Shown piece by piece: positions 8,724 through 16,284 of a stretch of DNA of 64,000 nt. Made by a program: the position numbers and the translations under genes. The notes beneath the pieces were generated by a model that did no database searches, had not been told where the DNA came from, and was given only the letters and a program-made list of their open reading frames with translations. Source of the stretch: Methylobacterium mesophilicum (GTDB taxonomy: Bacteria; Pseudomonadota; Alphaproteobacteria; Rhizobiales; Beijerinckiaceae). Position 1 is the stretch's first letter. Each line of letters starts with the position of its first letter. The stretch lies in NCBI RefSeq assembly GCF_022179445.1, contig NZ_BPQU01000024.1, positions 24,398 through 88,397 of the forward strand. The letters are read 5' to 3'.

Positions 8724-8910
8724 TTACTTATCTCCACTGGTGATTCGGTCGTGCTGCTCTGGCTTTATCCCGCAAGTTTTCGACTGTGCCAACGGCTCAA
8801 GACTTTCGCGTGTCAAATATTGTTCCCGTCCCGGCCGCACCGGCCCGCGGGTTCCGCTCGCATCTCGCACTGTCGCATCCACCTTTCGCACCGAGTGAGG
8901 AGCCGCCGCC

Positions 8911-9648
8911 ATGCTGCGCCCGGTTGGGACCCCGACCTCCATCACACCGTCGTCGCCGCACCATATGGTCGAGACGATCAACGAAGCGTTGGTCAAGACG
9001 CTGCCGACGGCCTCTCCGGCGCGCTTCGGGCCCCGGCTCGGTTGGGCGACCAAGCGCATGCTCGATACCGGGGTGGCGGTGACGGCCCTGTGTCTGCTGC
9101 TGCCGCTGCTGCTGTTCATCGCCCTGCTGATCTGGGCGAGCGACGGCCACGCGCCGATCTTCCGGCACCGGCGGCTCGGCCGGCACGGGCGCCCGTTCGG
9201 GTGCCTGAAGTTCCGGTCCATGATCGCCAACGGCGACGCGGTCCTGGCCGCGCACCTGGCGGCGCATCCCGAGGCCCGGGCCGAGTGGGAGGCGACGCAC
9301 AAGCTCACCCGGGATCCCCGCGTGACCACCCTGGGCCAGGTGCTGCGCAAGACCTCCCTCGACGAGCTGCCGCAACTCTGGAACGTGCTGCGCGGCGAGA
9401 TGAGCCTGGTCGGGCCGCGCCCGATCGTGCAGGGGGAGGTCGTCCGCTACGGGACGGCGTTCACGCTCTGCTTCTCCGTGCCGCCCGGGGTCACCGGGCT
9501 GTGGCAGGTCTCGGGCCGCTCCGACACCAGCTACGCCGAGCGCGTCGCCCTCGACCTGGATTATGCCAGCCGCTGGAGCCTGCGCCGGGACATCGCGATC
9601 ATGCTGCGCACCATTCCGGCGGTGCTGGCCCAGCGCGGCAGCAAGTAG
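8911..9648 (+). CDS. Priming undecaprenyl-phosphate sugar transferase (ExoY-like)
   Basis: Bacterial sugar transferase (PF02397 type). It transfers a sugar-1-phosphate from a nucleotide sugar to undecaprenyl phosphate, starting repeat-unit synthesis. The 245-residue protein has one membrane segment (residues ~53-73, VTALCLLLPLLLFIALLIW), then GRPFGCLKFRSM, RKTSLDELPQLWNVLRGEMS, LVGPRP and GLWQVSGRS, all family hallmarks. The short form without the four extra N-terminal helices resembles ExoY. ATG 8911 follows GAGGAGCCGCCGCC. It is monocistronic here, with an AT-rich upstream region that shares a motif with 5475-5487. The sugar, glucose or galactose, cannot be told from sequence. Confidence 0.9.
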   Translation: MLRPVGTPTSITPSSPHHMVETINEALVKTLPTASPARFGPRLGWATKRMLDTGVAVTALCLLLPLLLFIALLIWASDGHAPIFRHRRLGRHGRPFGCLKFRSMIANGDAVLAAHLAAHPEARAEWEATHKLTRDPRVTTLGQVLRKTSLDELPQLWNVLRGEMSLVGPRPIVQGEVVRYGTAFTLCFSVPPGVTGLWQVSGRSDTSYAERVALDLDYASRWSLRRDIAIMLRTIPAVLAQRGSK

Positions 9649-9716
9649 CGCCGCGATCCGGCGGGACGCAGTTCAGGCGCCGGTGAGGGGGGATGTGCGC
9701 TGCGTCGGGGAGGCCC

Positions 9717-9848
9717 TCAGGCCGGGTCGTCCTGGTCCATGGGCGCCACGACGCAGAGGCGCCAGAACTCCACGAAGCCGACCGCATACACAGCGATGAG
9801 AAGGCTGAACCCGGACATCGAACTTGGCCCCGCAGTGACCGCAATCAT
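9717..9848 (-). CDS. Small membrane protein, 43 aa
   Basis: A 43-residue ORF from ATG 9848 with one probable membrane segment (GFSLLIAVYAVGFVEFW), then RLCVVAPMDQDDPA. A weak GCAGG site precedes it. It lies between the priming transferase and the GH16 gene. The profile (short N-terminus, one helix, acidic tail) looks like a real small membrane protein but no family is recognised. Confidence 0.4.
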   Translation of the reverse strand: MIAVTAGPSSMSGFSLLIAVYAVGFVEFWRLCVVAPMDQDDPA

Positions 9849-9915
9849 GAGCCTGCGGGGGACAAGGTTAATGTTTCGTTCAGGTTCCGAAATATGCCGG
9901 CGGCGTGGTGCCGCC

Positions 9916-10758
9916 CTACCGGCAGACGATCGAGCCCTTGAAGCCGCACGGGTCGCCCAGCTTGGTGAAGGCGACGCGCTCGAAGGCGGCGGAGACCGGC
10001 TGTCCCGGATAGGTGGCCGGCCCGAGCCAGGATTCGAAGTCGCGGCCCTGGCCCGTCCAGATGCTGAGCATGATCTTGCCGGGGTGCGACGGGATCGGCC
10101 GGTCGGGCGCGGCCCGCACCTCGCGCAGCAGCCGGCCGTTGACCGACCAGCGGATCCGGTCGGGCAGCCATTCGAGCGCGTAGTCGGCCATGGTCGTCGC
10201 GGCGTCGAAGCCCAGCGCCTCGACGCTCTCGTGCTGCCCGGCGCCCCCGGTGAAATAGTTGAGCTGGACGCCCTTCGTGTCCTTGCCCAGGAATTCGAAA
10301 TCGATCTCGTCGTTCGTCCGGCGGTCGCCGTCGTTCGGGCCGTTATAGGTGAAGAACGCCGAGACCAGGCCGGAGGCCGCGCCCGGCCGCATCCGGACCT
10401 CGTAGGTGCCGTAGCCGTAGCGCTCCTGGGTCTGGATCTCGGCGCAGCTGAAGGCGCGCTCCTTGTAGGGGCTGTCGGCCAGGGTGAGGGTCAGCGCCCC
10501 GGGGCTGGGGATCTGCACGCGCTGGCGCGACCACGTGCACTTCTGGAAGTCGCCGTTGACCCAGCCGTCGGCCACGTACCAGCGGCGATCGCCGAGGGAC
10601 GCGAAGGTCTCCACGAAGGAGCCGCCGCCCCGGAAGGCCGGCGCGTCGCCGGTGGCCGGGGCGGGATCGTCCCCGGCCGCGACCGGCAGGACCGGCAGCA
10701 GCAGGGCCGCGGCCAGGCAGCCGGTGCGGATCGGGCGGCGCGGTCTCGTCATGCTCAT
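9916..10758 (-). CDS. Secreted glycoside hydrolase family 16 protein
   Basis: A 280-residue GH16 endo-glycanase/transglycosylase that probably trims or remodels the exopolysaccharide outside the cytoplasm, as ExoK/ExsH do in rhizobia. Residues 1-29 form a signal peptide (RRPIRTGCLAAALLLPVLPVAAG). FSCAEIQTQERYGYGTYEVRM is the typical GH16 substrate-cleft region and NDEIDFEFLG carries the catalytic ExDxE. ALEWLPDRIRWSVNGRLLR is the late conserved strand pair. ATG 10758 is preceded by AAGGCGAGACG. Substrate specificity, beta-1,3/1,4-glucan or EPS, is open. Confidence 0.88.
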   Translation of the reverse strand: MSMTRPRRPIRTGCLAAALLLPVLPVAAGDDPAPATGDAPAFRGGGSFVETFASLGDRRWYVADGWVNGDFQKCTWSRQRVQIPSPGALTLTLADSPYKERAFSCAEIQTQERYGYGTYEVRMRPGAASGLVSAFFTYNGPNDGDRRTNDEIDFEFLGKDTKGVQLNYFTGGAGQHESVEALGFDAATTMADYALEWLPDRIRWSVNGRLLREVRAAPDRPIPSHPGKIMLSIWTGQGRDFESWLGPATYPGQPVSAAFERVAFTKLGDPCGFKGSIVCR

Positions 10759-10954
10759 CGTCTCGCCTTGGGCGGTTCACGGAATCCGGCGCAGTATCGG
10801 CGCGCCCGGCCGCGGCGGCGGTAATCTTTCGGACGAGCGGATCCGGCGCCCGCGCCCTCCTTTTGGACGATGTCGCGTCCCGCGCGCAGGCCGCCTAGCG
10901 TGCGGGATGGCCGCCCGGCCCCCGCCGGGCGGGGAGAGTCTTCGGAGTCGTCCG

Positions 10955-11980
10955 GTGCGAAGCGTCCAGGCCCAGAGCGACGGAGCGGATGTCTGCGTCG
11001 TCATCGCGGCGCACAACGCCGAGGCCACCATCGCCACCGCGGTCGCCTCGGCGTTGCGCCAGCCGGAGGTCGCCGAGGTCATCGTCGTCGACGACGCCTC
11101 GACGGACCGGACCAGCGCCGCCGCCGAGGCCGCCGGCGACGGGACCGGCCGGCTGAAGCTGCTCCGGCTGACCCGCAACGCCGGACCGGCCGCCGCCCGC
11201 AACGCGGCGCTGGCGGTCGCGACCGCGCGGCTGCTCTGCGTCCTCGATGCCGACGACACTTTCCTCGACGGGCGCCTGGGCCGCCTGCTGTCGGCCCCCC
11301 GCAGCTGGGACTTGATCGCCGACGACATCATCCTGGTCCGGGGGAGCGCGGCGGCCGCGGCCGGGAGCCTCGTGACCGGGCCCGGCCAGCCGAAAGCGCT
11401 GTCGCTCGCGGGGTTCGTCTCCGGCAACATCGGACGCGCGGGCGAGCACCGGCGGGAACTCGGGTTCCTCAAGCCGATCATGCGCCGGTCGTTCCTGCAG
11501 CGCCACGGCCTGCGCTACGACGCGCGACTGCGCCTCGGGGAGGATTACGCCCTCTACGTCGAGGCCCTGGCGGCGGGCGCCGTGTTCTCCGTCACCGCGC
11601 CGTGCGGCTACGTGGCGATCGAGCGCGCGGATTCGCTGAGTGCGCAGCACCGGACCGAGGATCTCGCGGCGATCATTGCGTTCGACGAGACGATGCTGGC
11701 CCGTCCGGACCTGATGCCGGACGCCCGCAAGGCCCTGCGGGCCCATCGCGACGCCACGATGCGGAAATGGCAGCACCGGCGCGTCCTCGACCGCCGGCGC
11801 TCGCACGGCTACGCGGCGGCCCTGCGCGAGCTGCTGCACGCCCCCCGGGCCTGGCGGCACATAGCGTCCCAGACCCTGGAGGCCAAGCTGGCTCGGCTGA
11901 TCCCGAACCGGGCCGTGGCCGGGGATACGGCCCCGCGCCTGCTGTTCGGGCCGGGCGAGCGCCTGACGCCGGCGCCCTGA
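10955..11980 (+). CDS. Glycosyltransferase family 2 protein
   Basis: A ~341-residue GT2 enzyme. DVCVVIAAHNAEATI opens the GT-A fold, VIVVDDASTDRTS and CVLDADDTFLDGR hold the aspartate motifs, and LRLGEDYALYVEAL carries the ED motif. GTG 10955 is chosen because CGGAG precedes it; ATG 10907 is an alternative with no evident binding site. It is divergent from the GH16 gene. Its middle (LGFLKPIMRRSFLQRHGLRY) closely parallels the GT2 at 2645-3694, so the two are duplicates that probably add different or successive residues of the repeat unit. Confidence 0.83.
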   Translation: MRSVQAQSDGADVCVVIAAHNAEATIATAVASALRQPEVAEVIVVDDASTDRTSAAAEAAGDGTGRLKLLRLTRNAGPAAARNAALAVATARLLCVLDADDTFLDGRLGRLLSAPRSWDLIADDIILVRGSAAAAAGSLVTGPGQPKALSLAGFVSGNIGRAGEHRRELGFLKPIMRRSFLQRHGLRYDARLRLGEDYALYVEALAAGAVFSVTAPCGYVAIERADSLSAQHRTEDLAAIIAFDETMLARPDLMPDARKALRAHRDATMRKWQHRRVLDRRRSHGYAAALRELLHAPRAWRHIASQTLEAKLARLIPNRAVAGDTAPRLLFGPGERLTPAP

Positions 11981-12005
11981 GATCGCGCCGCCGTCGCCGG
12001 CGTCG

Positions 12006-12314
12006 TCAGCGATCGCGCTCGCCGGTCCGGGACCGGACGGCCGAGACGTCGCACTGGACGTCGTCCAGCGCGCAGCGGACCCGCTCCAGCGCGGCGCTGA
12101 ACAACGCGGCGGTGTGCGGATCGCCGGTCCGCGCCGCCTCGGCGTTCCGGAAACTGTCCAGCAGGTACGGCATCATCTTTCCATGCAGTGCCAGGTAGGC
12201 GCCGGGGCTCGAGAGTTCATAGACGACTGCCAGGGCATGATAGGCCCGCGCCAAAACCTCGAGTGCTACATCCGCACTACGTGAGCCCTGGTCACAATCA
12301 TCGCTGATCTTCAT
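12006..12314 (-). CDS. Hypothetical protein, paralogue of the gene at 12755-13081
   Basis: A 102-residue, probably helical cytoplasmic protein of unknown function. Its core ALEVLARAYHALAVVYELSSPG aligns with ALDMVGRAYLALALLYETAH in the gene at 12755-13081. A stretch of amphipathic helix follows in both, so they are a diverged pair. ATG 12314 has no strong binding site. It has no signal peptide or membrane segment. The gene sits convergent to a GT2 gene and near a chemoreceptor. Confidence 0.6.
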   Translation of the reverse strand: MKISDDCDQGSRSADVALEVLARAYHALAVVYELSSPGAYLALHGKMMPYLLDSFRNAEAARTGDPHTAALFSAALERVRCALDDVQCDVSAVRSRTGERDR

Positions 12315-12754
12315 CGCGTCGATAATCTTGTTTCCGTCCCTAGTCGGGGACTAACATGCTCTATTAACACTGTCGATGCTTCGGACTAGGGCCAATGTCG
12401 CCGCCCAAGCGCAGCGCGAGATTTATCACGGCCTCATGGCTCAACTGCAACAGTCCGGTATTCGTCGGCCGGACGCCCCGCGCGCGATCGGCGACAGGGG
12501 CTCGCGCGGCCGGCCGGAGGGCCTCTGGGCGACGTCCGCTCCGCTTGCGTTCCATGACGAGGGCTACCGGATGCCCGGATCGGGCCTGGCGGCACGGACG
12601 CGGATCACGCGCGGGCCCCCTCTCCCGCACCGGAGCGCGCGTGCATGGCCCCCTATCAAAGCCGCGGTGTGATCATCGTCGGGATCGGGGGGTAGGCCCT
12701 GATACGGGCCTCAGCCGGCACGGCCGGTCGTGTCGCGTGCGCTCCATGCGCGGC
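12315..12754. other. Intergenic region between the two paralogous small genes
   Basis: About 440 bp. The open frames here on both strands are not protein-like. An AT-rich patch at 12330-12375 is the likely promoter side of the 102-aa gene. The right edge carries the palindrome at 12740-12772. Confidence 0.4.
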
Positions 12755-12772
12755 TCAGCCGCGCATGGAGCG
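12740..12772. terminator. Perfect long inverted repeat centred on a stop codon
   Basis: Arms 12740-12755 and 12757-12772 are perfectly complementary over 16 bp, with a single central base at 12756. The centre coincides with the TGA (12755-12757 on the minus strand) of the 108-aa gene. No T-run follows, so it may be a terminator, an mRNA 3'-protecting hairpin or a protein-binding palindrome. Confidence 0.55.
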
Positions 12773-13081
12773 GGTCGGCCGGATCATCGTCGCGATCTTG
12801 CTCTCGACCTCGACCAAGATGCCGTTCACCAAGTGGGCCGCGCCCTCGACCGTCCCGGCTGCCAGGGTCTCGCGGCCGCTGGTCTCCTGGATGATGCGGA
12901 AATTGTCTTCGACGAACGCGCGAATCTTCTGCTGGACGCCGTCGAACTCGCCCGGATGTGCGGTCTCGTAGAGGAGGGCCAGGGCGAGATAGGCGCGACC
13001 GACCATATCGAGCGCGAGGCCGGCGCTCATCTCGCTCATCTCGCTGTCTGTCGGGGGCACGGCGCGTGAGTTCCCTGTCAA
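12755..13081 (-). CDS. Hypothetical protein, paralogue of the gene at 12006-12314
   Basis: Up to 108 residues, cytoplasmic and helical, of unknown function. The shared core is GLALDMVGRAYLALALLYETA; a hydrophobic helix near ALVNGILVEVESKIATM-like sequence ends the protein. The start is uncertain: the open frame begins with TTG 13081, but ATG 13039 (seven residues before the conserved core) or an intermediate GTG are also possible. It is divergent from the chemoreceptor at 13521. The stop codon lies in the middle of a perfect inverted repeat (12740-12772). Confidence 0.6.
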   Translation of the reverse strand: MTGNSRAVPPTDSEMSEMSAGLALDMVGRAYLALALLYETAHPGEFDGVQQKIRAFVEDNFRIIQETSGRETLAAGTVEGAAHLVNGILVEVESKIATMIRPTRSMRG

Positions 13082-13520
13082 GTTCTATCTTGCAAATCTA
13101 CCAGGCTGTTCGGGTGTGAACAATCAACAAAAATACTTGTGCGGGCATTTTTATTGAATTTATGGCTGTTGATCGCATGTCCGCACGGCGGATACTGATT
13201 CGGTCGCTGCCGATGGAGGATGTCGCGCCCGGGGATGAGGAGATGGCATCGCATTGGGCATGCGTACCAAATTATTCGGGCCGTCATCACGACATTTCGC
13301 CCAGTATTTTGTTGTTTAGAAATGCCTGGTCATAAAATCCGTGCTCTTGATGGAAATTTATTCGTCGAAATTCCATTCTTGTGTTTTTCACTTAAATCGC
13401 AAGGCGACTTTTCATTTAGTTTCATAGTGATACGCAAAAAATTACCCTGTCAAGCCGCTTGATTGATCCTGGTTTCGGATTTTAAACTCGACACAACGAG
13501 AAATCCGAGAATCTTTCCAT
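13082..13520. other. AT-rich intergenic region upstream of a chemoreceptor gene
   Basis: A 439-bp divergent region, markedly AT-richer than the rest of the window, notably 13090-13160 and 13260-13500. It should hold promoters for the 108-aa gene and the chemoreceptor. No supportable ORF or RNA gene is seen. Confidence 0.45.
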
Positions 13521-15218
13521 ATGAAAATATTCGAGAAATTTAAGATTGCGTACAAAATGTGCGTGCCGATCTTTATCATGGCGTTCATGAGCGTCGGGAC
13601 AACCTATTATACGCTCAGTATGTTGGGGGATATCACCGAGCGTAACCACGTGCTGGTGGATTATTACGTCGCGCGGTTGGAGGCGTTCTCGCGGGTTCGG
13701 CAGAACGTGCAGACCGCCGGCCTGATGAACCGCGCGATCATCATCGGTCAGCCGGACAACGAGATGTCCGACTTCGAGAAGGCGTATCGCGACGCGGTGA
13801 AGGGCACGGCGGACGACATCGCGACGCTCGCCGCGGGCGCGCTGAAGAAGGAGGTGCGGGACCTGCTGCTCGAGATCGGCACGATCGCGCGGGAGTATTA
13901 CGACGTCCTCGACAGATCCAACGCGCTCGCGTTGAAGAACGATCGGGCTGCCGCCACGCAGCTGGCCATGGTGACGAGCCAGCCGGTCGCGAAGCGGTTC
14001 GACCAGACCGCGCGGGTCTACGAGGGGCGGGTCGATGCCCGGCTCGCCGACGGAAAGAACGCCACCGAGGCCGCGGCCAAGCAGGCGCGTCTCGTCCTGA
14101 TCGGTTCGGTGGCTGCGGGCCTGCTCGCCGCCCTGGCCCTCTCGGGCGCCATCATCGTGTTCGGCGTGACGCGGCCCCTCGGCAGCCTCGTGGCCGTCCT
14201 GCAGCGTATGGCGAAGGGCGAGATCGACGCCACCATCGCGGAGGCGCGGCGCGGCGACGAGATCGGCGCGGTCGGTCGCGCGGTCGAGCGCATCAAGGAG
14301 AGCGTCGCCCGCAGGGCGGCCGAGGAGGCCGAGCACAAGCGGGCCGCCGATGCCGCCGCCTCCGCCGAGCGCAGGCGCGCCCGGCTGGACCTGGCCGAGG
14401 GCTTCGAGCAGGCGGTCGCCGGCATCGTCGAGCAGGTCGCGTCCTCGGCCACGGAGCTGCAGGCCACAGCCCGGGCGATGACGGACATCGCCCAGGAGGC
14501 CGGCACCCAATCCGGCGCGGTGGCGACGGCGGCCGAGGAGGCGGCAGCCAACGTCACCACGGTCGCGGCCGCCACCGAGGAACTCGGCAGCTCCATCCAG
14601 GAGATCGGCCGGCAGGTGCAGGGGTCCACCGATCTGGCCCAGAGGGCCGTCGGCGAGGCCGACCAGACCGCCGCCCTGGTCGCCGAGCTGAGCGCGGCGG
14701 CCACCCGGATCGGCGACGTGGTGCAGATGATCTCGGCGATCGCCAGCCAGACCAACCTGCTGGCGCTCAACGCCACGATCGAGGCGGCCCGCGCCGGCGA
14801 GGCGGGCCGGGGCTTCGCCGTCGTGGCCTCCGAGGTGAAGGAGCTGGCCGGCCAGACCGCCAAGGCGACCGAGGAGATCGCCAGCCAGATCGGCCGGATC
14901 CAGGGCGTCACCGGCGAGGCGGTCGGGGCGATCGGCACGATCACCGGCCGGATCCGCGAACTGAACGGGGTGGCGAACTCGATCGCCGCCGCGGTCGAGC
15001 AACAGGGGGCGGCGACGCGGGAGATCGTCCGCAACATCGCCCAGGCGACCGCCGGGACCAAGGAGGTGACCAGCAACATCGTCGGTGTCGCGGGCGCCTC
15101 CGAGCAGACCGGGGAAGCCGCCGGCCAGGTCCTCTCGGCCGCGACCGGCCTGTCCCGCCAATCGGAGCGGCTCGCCGCCGAGGTCGACCGCTTCCTGGCC
15201 ACCATGCGGGCGGCGTGA
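13521..15218 (+). CDS. Methyl-accepting chemotaxis protein, membrane-bound
   Basis: A 565-residue transducer that senses a ligand and modulates CheA kinase activity. A first membrane helix (CVPIFIMAFMSVGTTYY) is followed by a periplasmic ~150-residue helical sensor of the four-helix-bundle kind. A second helix lies near residues 193-214, then a HAMP segment (VTRPLGSLVAVLQRMAKGE) and a long coiled-coil signalling domain. The hairpin tip reads QISAIASQTNLLALN-like sequence followed by ATIEAARAGEAGRGFAVVA. ATG 13521 is in an AT-rich leader. Its first codons are AT-rich relative to the rest of the gene. Ligand unknown; motility genes are not nearby. Confidence 0.93.
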   Translation: MKIFEKFKIAYKMCVPIFIMAFMSVGTTYYTLSMLGDITERNHVLVDYYVARLEAFSRVRQNVQTAGLMNRAIIIGQPDNEMSDFEKAYRDAVKGTADDIATLAAGALKKEVRDLLLEIGTIAREYYDVLDRSNALALKNDRAAATQLAMVTSQPVAKRFDQTARVYEGRVDARLADGKNATEAAAKQARLVLIGSVAAGLLAALALSGAIIVFGVTRPLGSLVAVLQRMAKGEIDATIAEARRGDEIGAVGRAVERIKESVARRAAEEAEHKRAADAAASAERRRARLDLAEGFEQAVAGIVEQVASSATELQATARAMTDIAQEAGTQSGAVATAAEEAAANVTTVAAATEELGSSIQEIGRQVQGSTDLAQRAVGEADQTAALVAELSAAATRIGDVVQMISAIASQTNLLALNATIEAARAGEAGRGFAVVASEVKELAGQTAKATEEIASQIGRIQGVTGEAVGAIGTITGRIRELNGVANSIAAAVEQQGAATREIVRNIAQATAGTKEVTSNIVGVAGASEQTGEAAGQVLSAATGLSRQSERLAAEVDRFLATMRAA

Positions 15219-15448
15219 CGGCGCCGGGCGGTTCGGGCGCTCCAACCCGCCATGCTGTCCCTCATCCGCCCCCCTTCAGGGCCGCCCTGGCCCAGCGTGG
15301 GAGACGGTGGGCGTGCGTCCTTCGGCGGGTCGAGCCGCGACCGACCAGACGGCGCGCGGTCTGCCGGGGGATTCGCCGGGCGGGGTGAGCCGCCTGCTCG
15401 ATCCGTCGTGCGGTAAGAGTGTGGTCCGGGCCGCAGGATCGCCCGGGT

Positions 15449-15670
15449 TCAGGCGGTACGCGCCAGGCCCATCCGGTCCTGCATGACGCCCGGCATCGTC
15501 CGGAGCTTGAGCGCCGCGACCCGGTTGTGCCGCGCCATCGCGCGCAGGGCCTCGGCGGTCTCGGGATCGCCGCTCTCCGCCAGGGCCTGCGCGGCTTGCG
15601 CCAAGCCGGCGGCGGTGGCGTCGGCCAGCGCGGCGACGCGCGGATCGGGCGAGGACGTCGGTCTGGCCAT
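15449..15670 (-). CDS. Small hypothetical protein, 73 aa
   Basis: A 73-residue alanine-rich helical protein (RVAALADATAAGLAQAAQAL, then EALRAMARHNRVAALKLR) with no membrane segment or signal. ATG 15670 is preceded by CAGGGACAACC. It lies just downstream of the DUF6894 gene (15743-15964) on the same strand, with a 72-bp gap, and may be cotranscribed. Family unknown. Confidence 0.5.
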   Translation of the reverse strand: MARPTSSPDPRVAALADATAAGLAQAAQALAESGDPETAEALRAMARHNRVAALKLRTMPGVMQDRMGLARTA

Positions 15671-15742
15671 GGTTGTCCCTGATCGAAGGCGTCCCGATCC
15701 TCCGAACGAAGGGTTAACAACCGGTAAAGGCCGCGCGCCGGT

Positions 15743-15964
15743 TCATTTGCGGATCGGAAAGCGCCCGACCAGCCATCCGGCCTCGTCCCGCACCAGCAGG
15801 GTCCAGGGCGGCCCCGGATGCGCCTCGGCGATCTCGTCGGCCATCTCGGCGATGACGCTGCGCGCTTCGAACAGGGCTTCCTCGAGGTCGGCGGCCTCGA
15901 CGCCCGTCGGGTCGTGGAGCGTGATCTCGGCGTTGGCAAGCTCGAAGTAGAAGCGTGCGGCCAA
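15743..15964 (-). CDS. DUF6894 family protein
   Basis: A 73-residue protein: ARFYFELANAEITLHDPTG, EARSVIAEMADEIAE, WTLLVRDEAGWLVGRFPI. It is a clear paralogue of the protein at 4099-4338, sharing RFYF, EARSVIxEMAD and WTLxVRDxAG. The start is TTG 15964 with GGGGAGAGCC upstream, again a TTG start. Function unknown. Confidence 0.78.
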   Translation of the reverse strand: MAARFYFELANAEITLHDPTGVEAADLEEALFEARSVIAEMADEIAEAHPGPPWTLLVRDEAGWLVGRFPIRK

Positions 15965-16284
15965 ACGGGCTCTCCCCTACGAAAATCCTCGAGAGAGTTC
16001 GTCCCTGCGATCGTCTCCGTCTAAACCCCGTAAGATCCGGCCTAATAGAAGAGAAAAAGACTTAGCTTTTAGGCTGCCTGGTCTCTTGCCTGGCCGGAGA
16101 ACACCGCGGAGGCGGCCGGACCTAAGCCTAGCGAGGTATCCGGCCGCCCTTGGGGCCCGGCAGCCCCGCGGACCGCGCCCGTACCCCGTCCCGCCGACCG
16201 GCCCTACGCCTAAGTCATGAGGTGCCGCCCCGCCGCCGCCGCCGTAGACCGGACTCACAGGACGCGCGGTGCGACGAGGCGAGC
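15965..16284. other. Leader region of the UDP-glucose dehydrogenase gene
   Basis: A 320-bp divergent region. GGCGGCCGGA (16111-16120) and TCCGGCCGCC (16139-16148) form a 10-bp inverted repeat with an 18-nt loop, about 140 bp before the ugd start, and could be an operator or leader hairpin. An A-rich patch lies at 16040-16070. No ORF is supported. Confidence 0.4.

Noticed and set aside
12364..12672. Short open frames on both strands between the paralogous small genes
   Set aside because: Neither strand gives protein-like sequence with a ribosome site; treated as intergenic.
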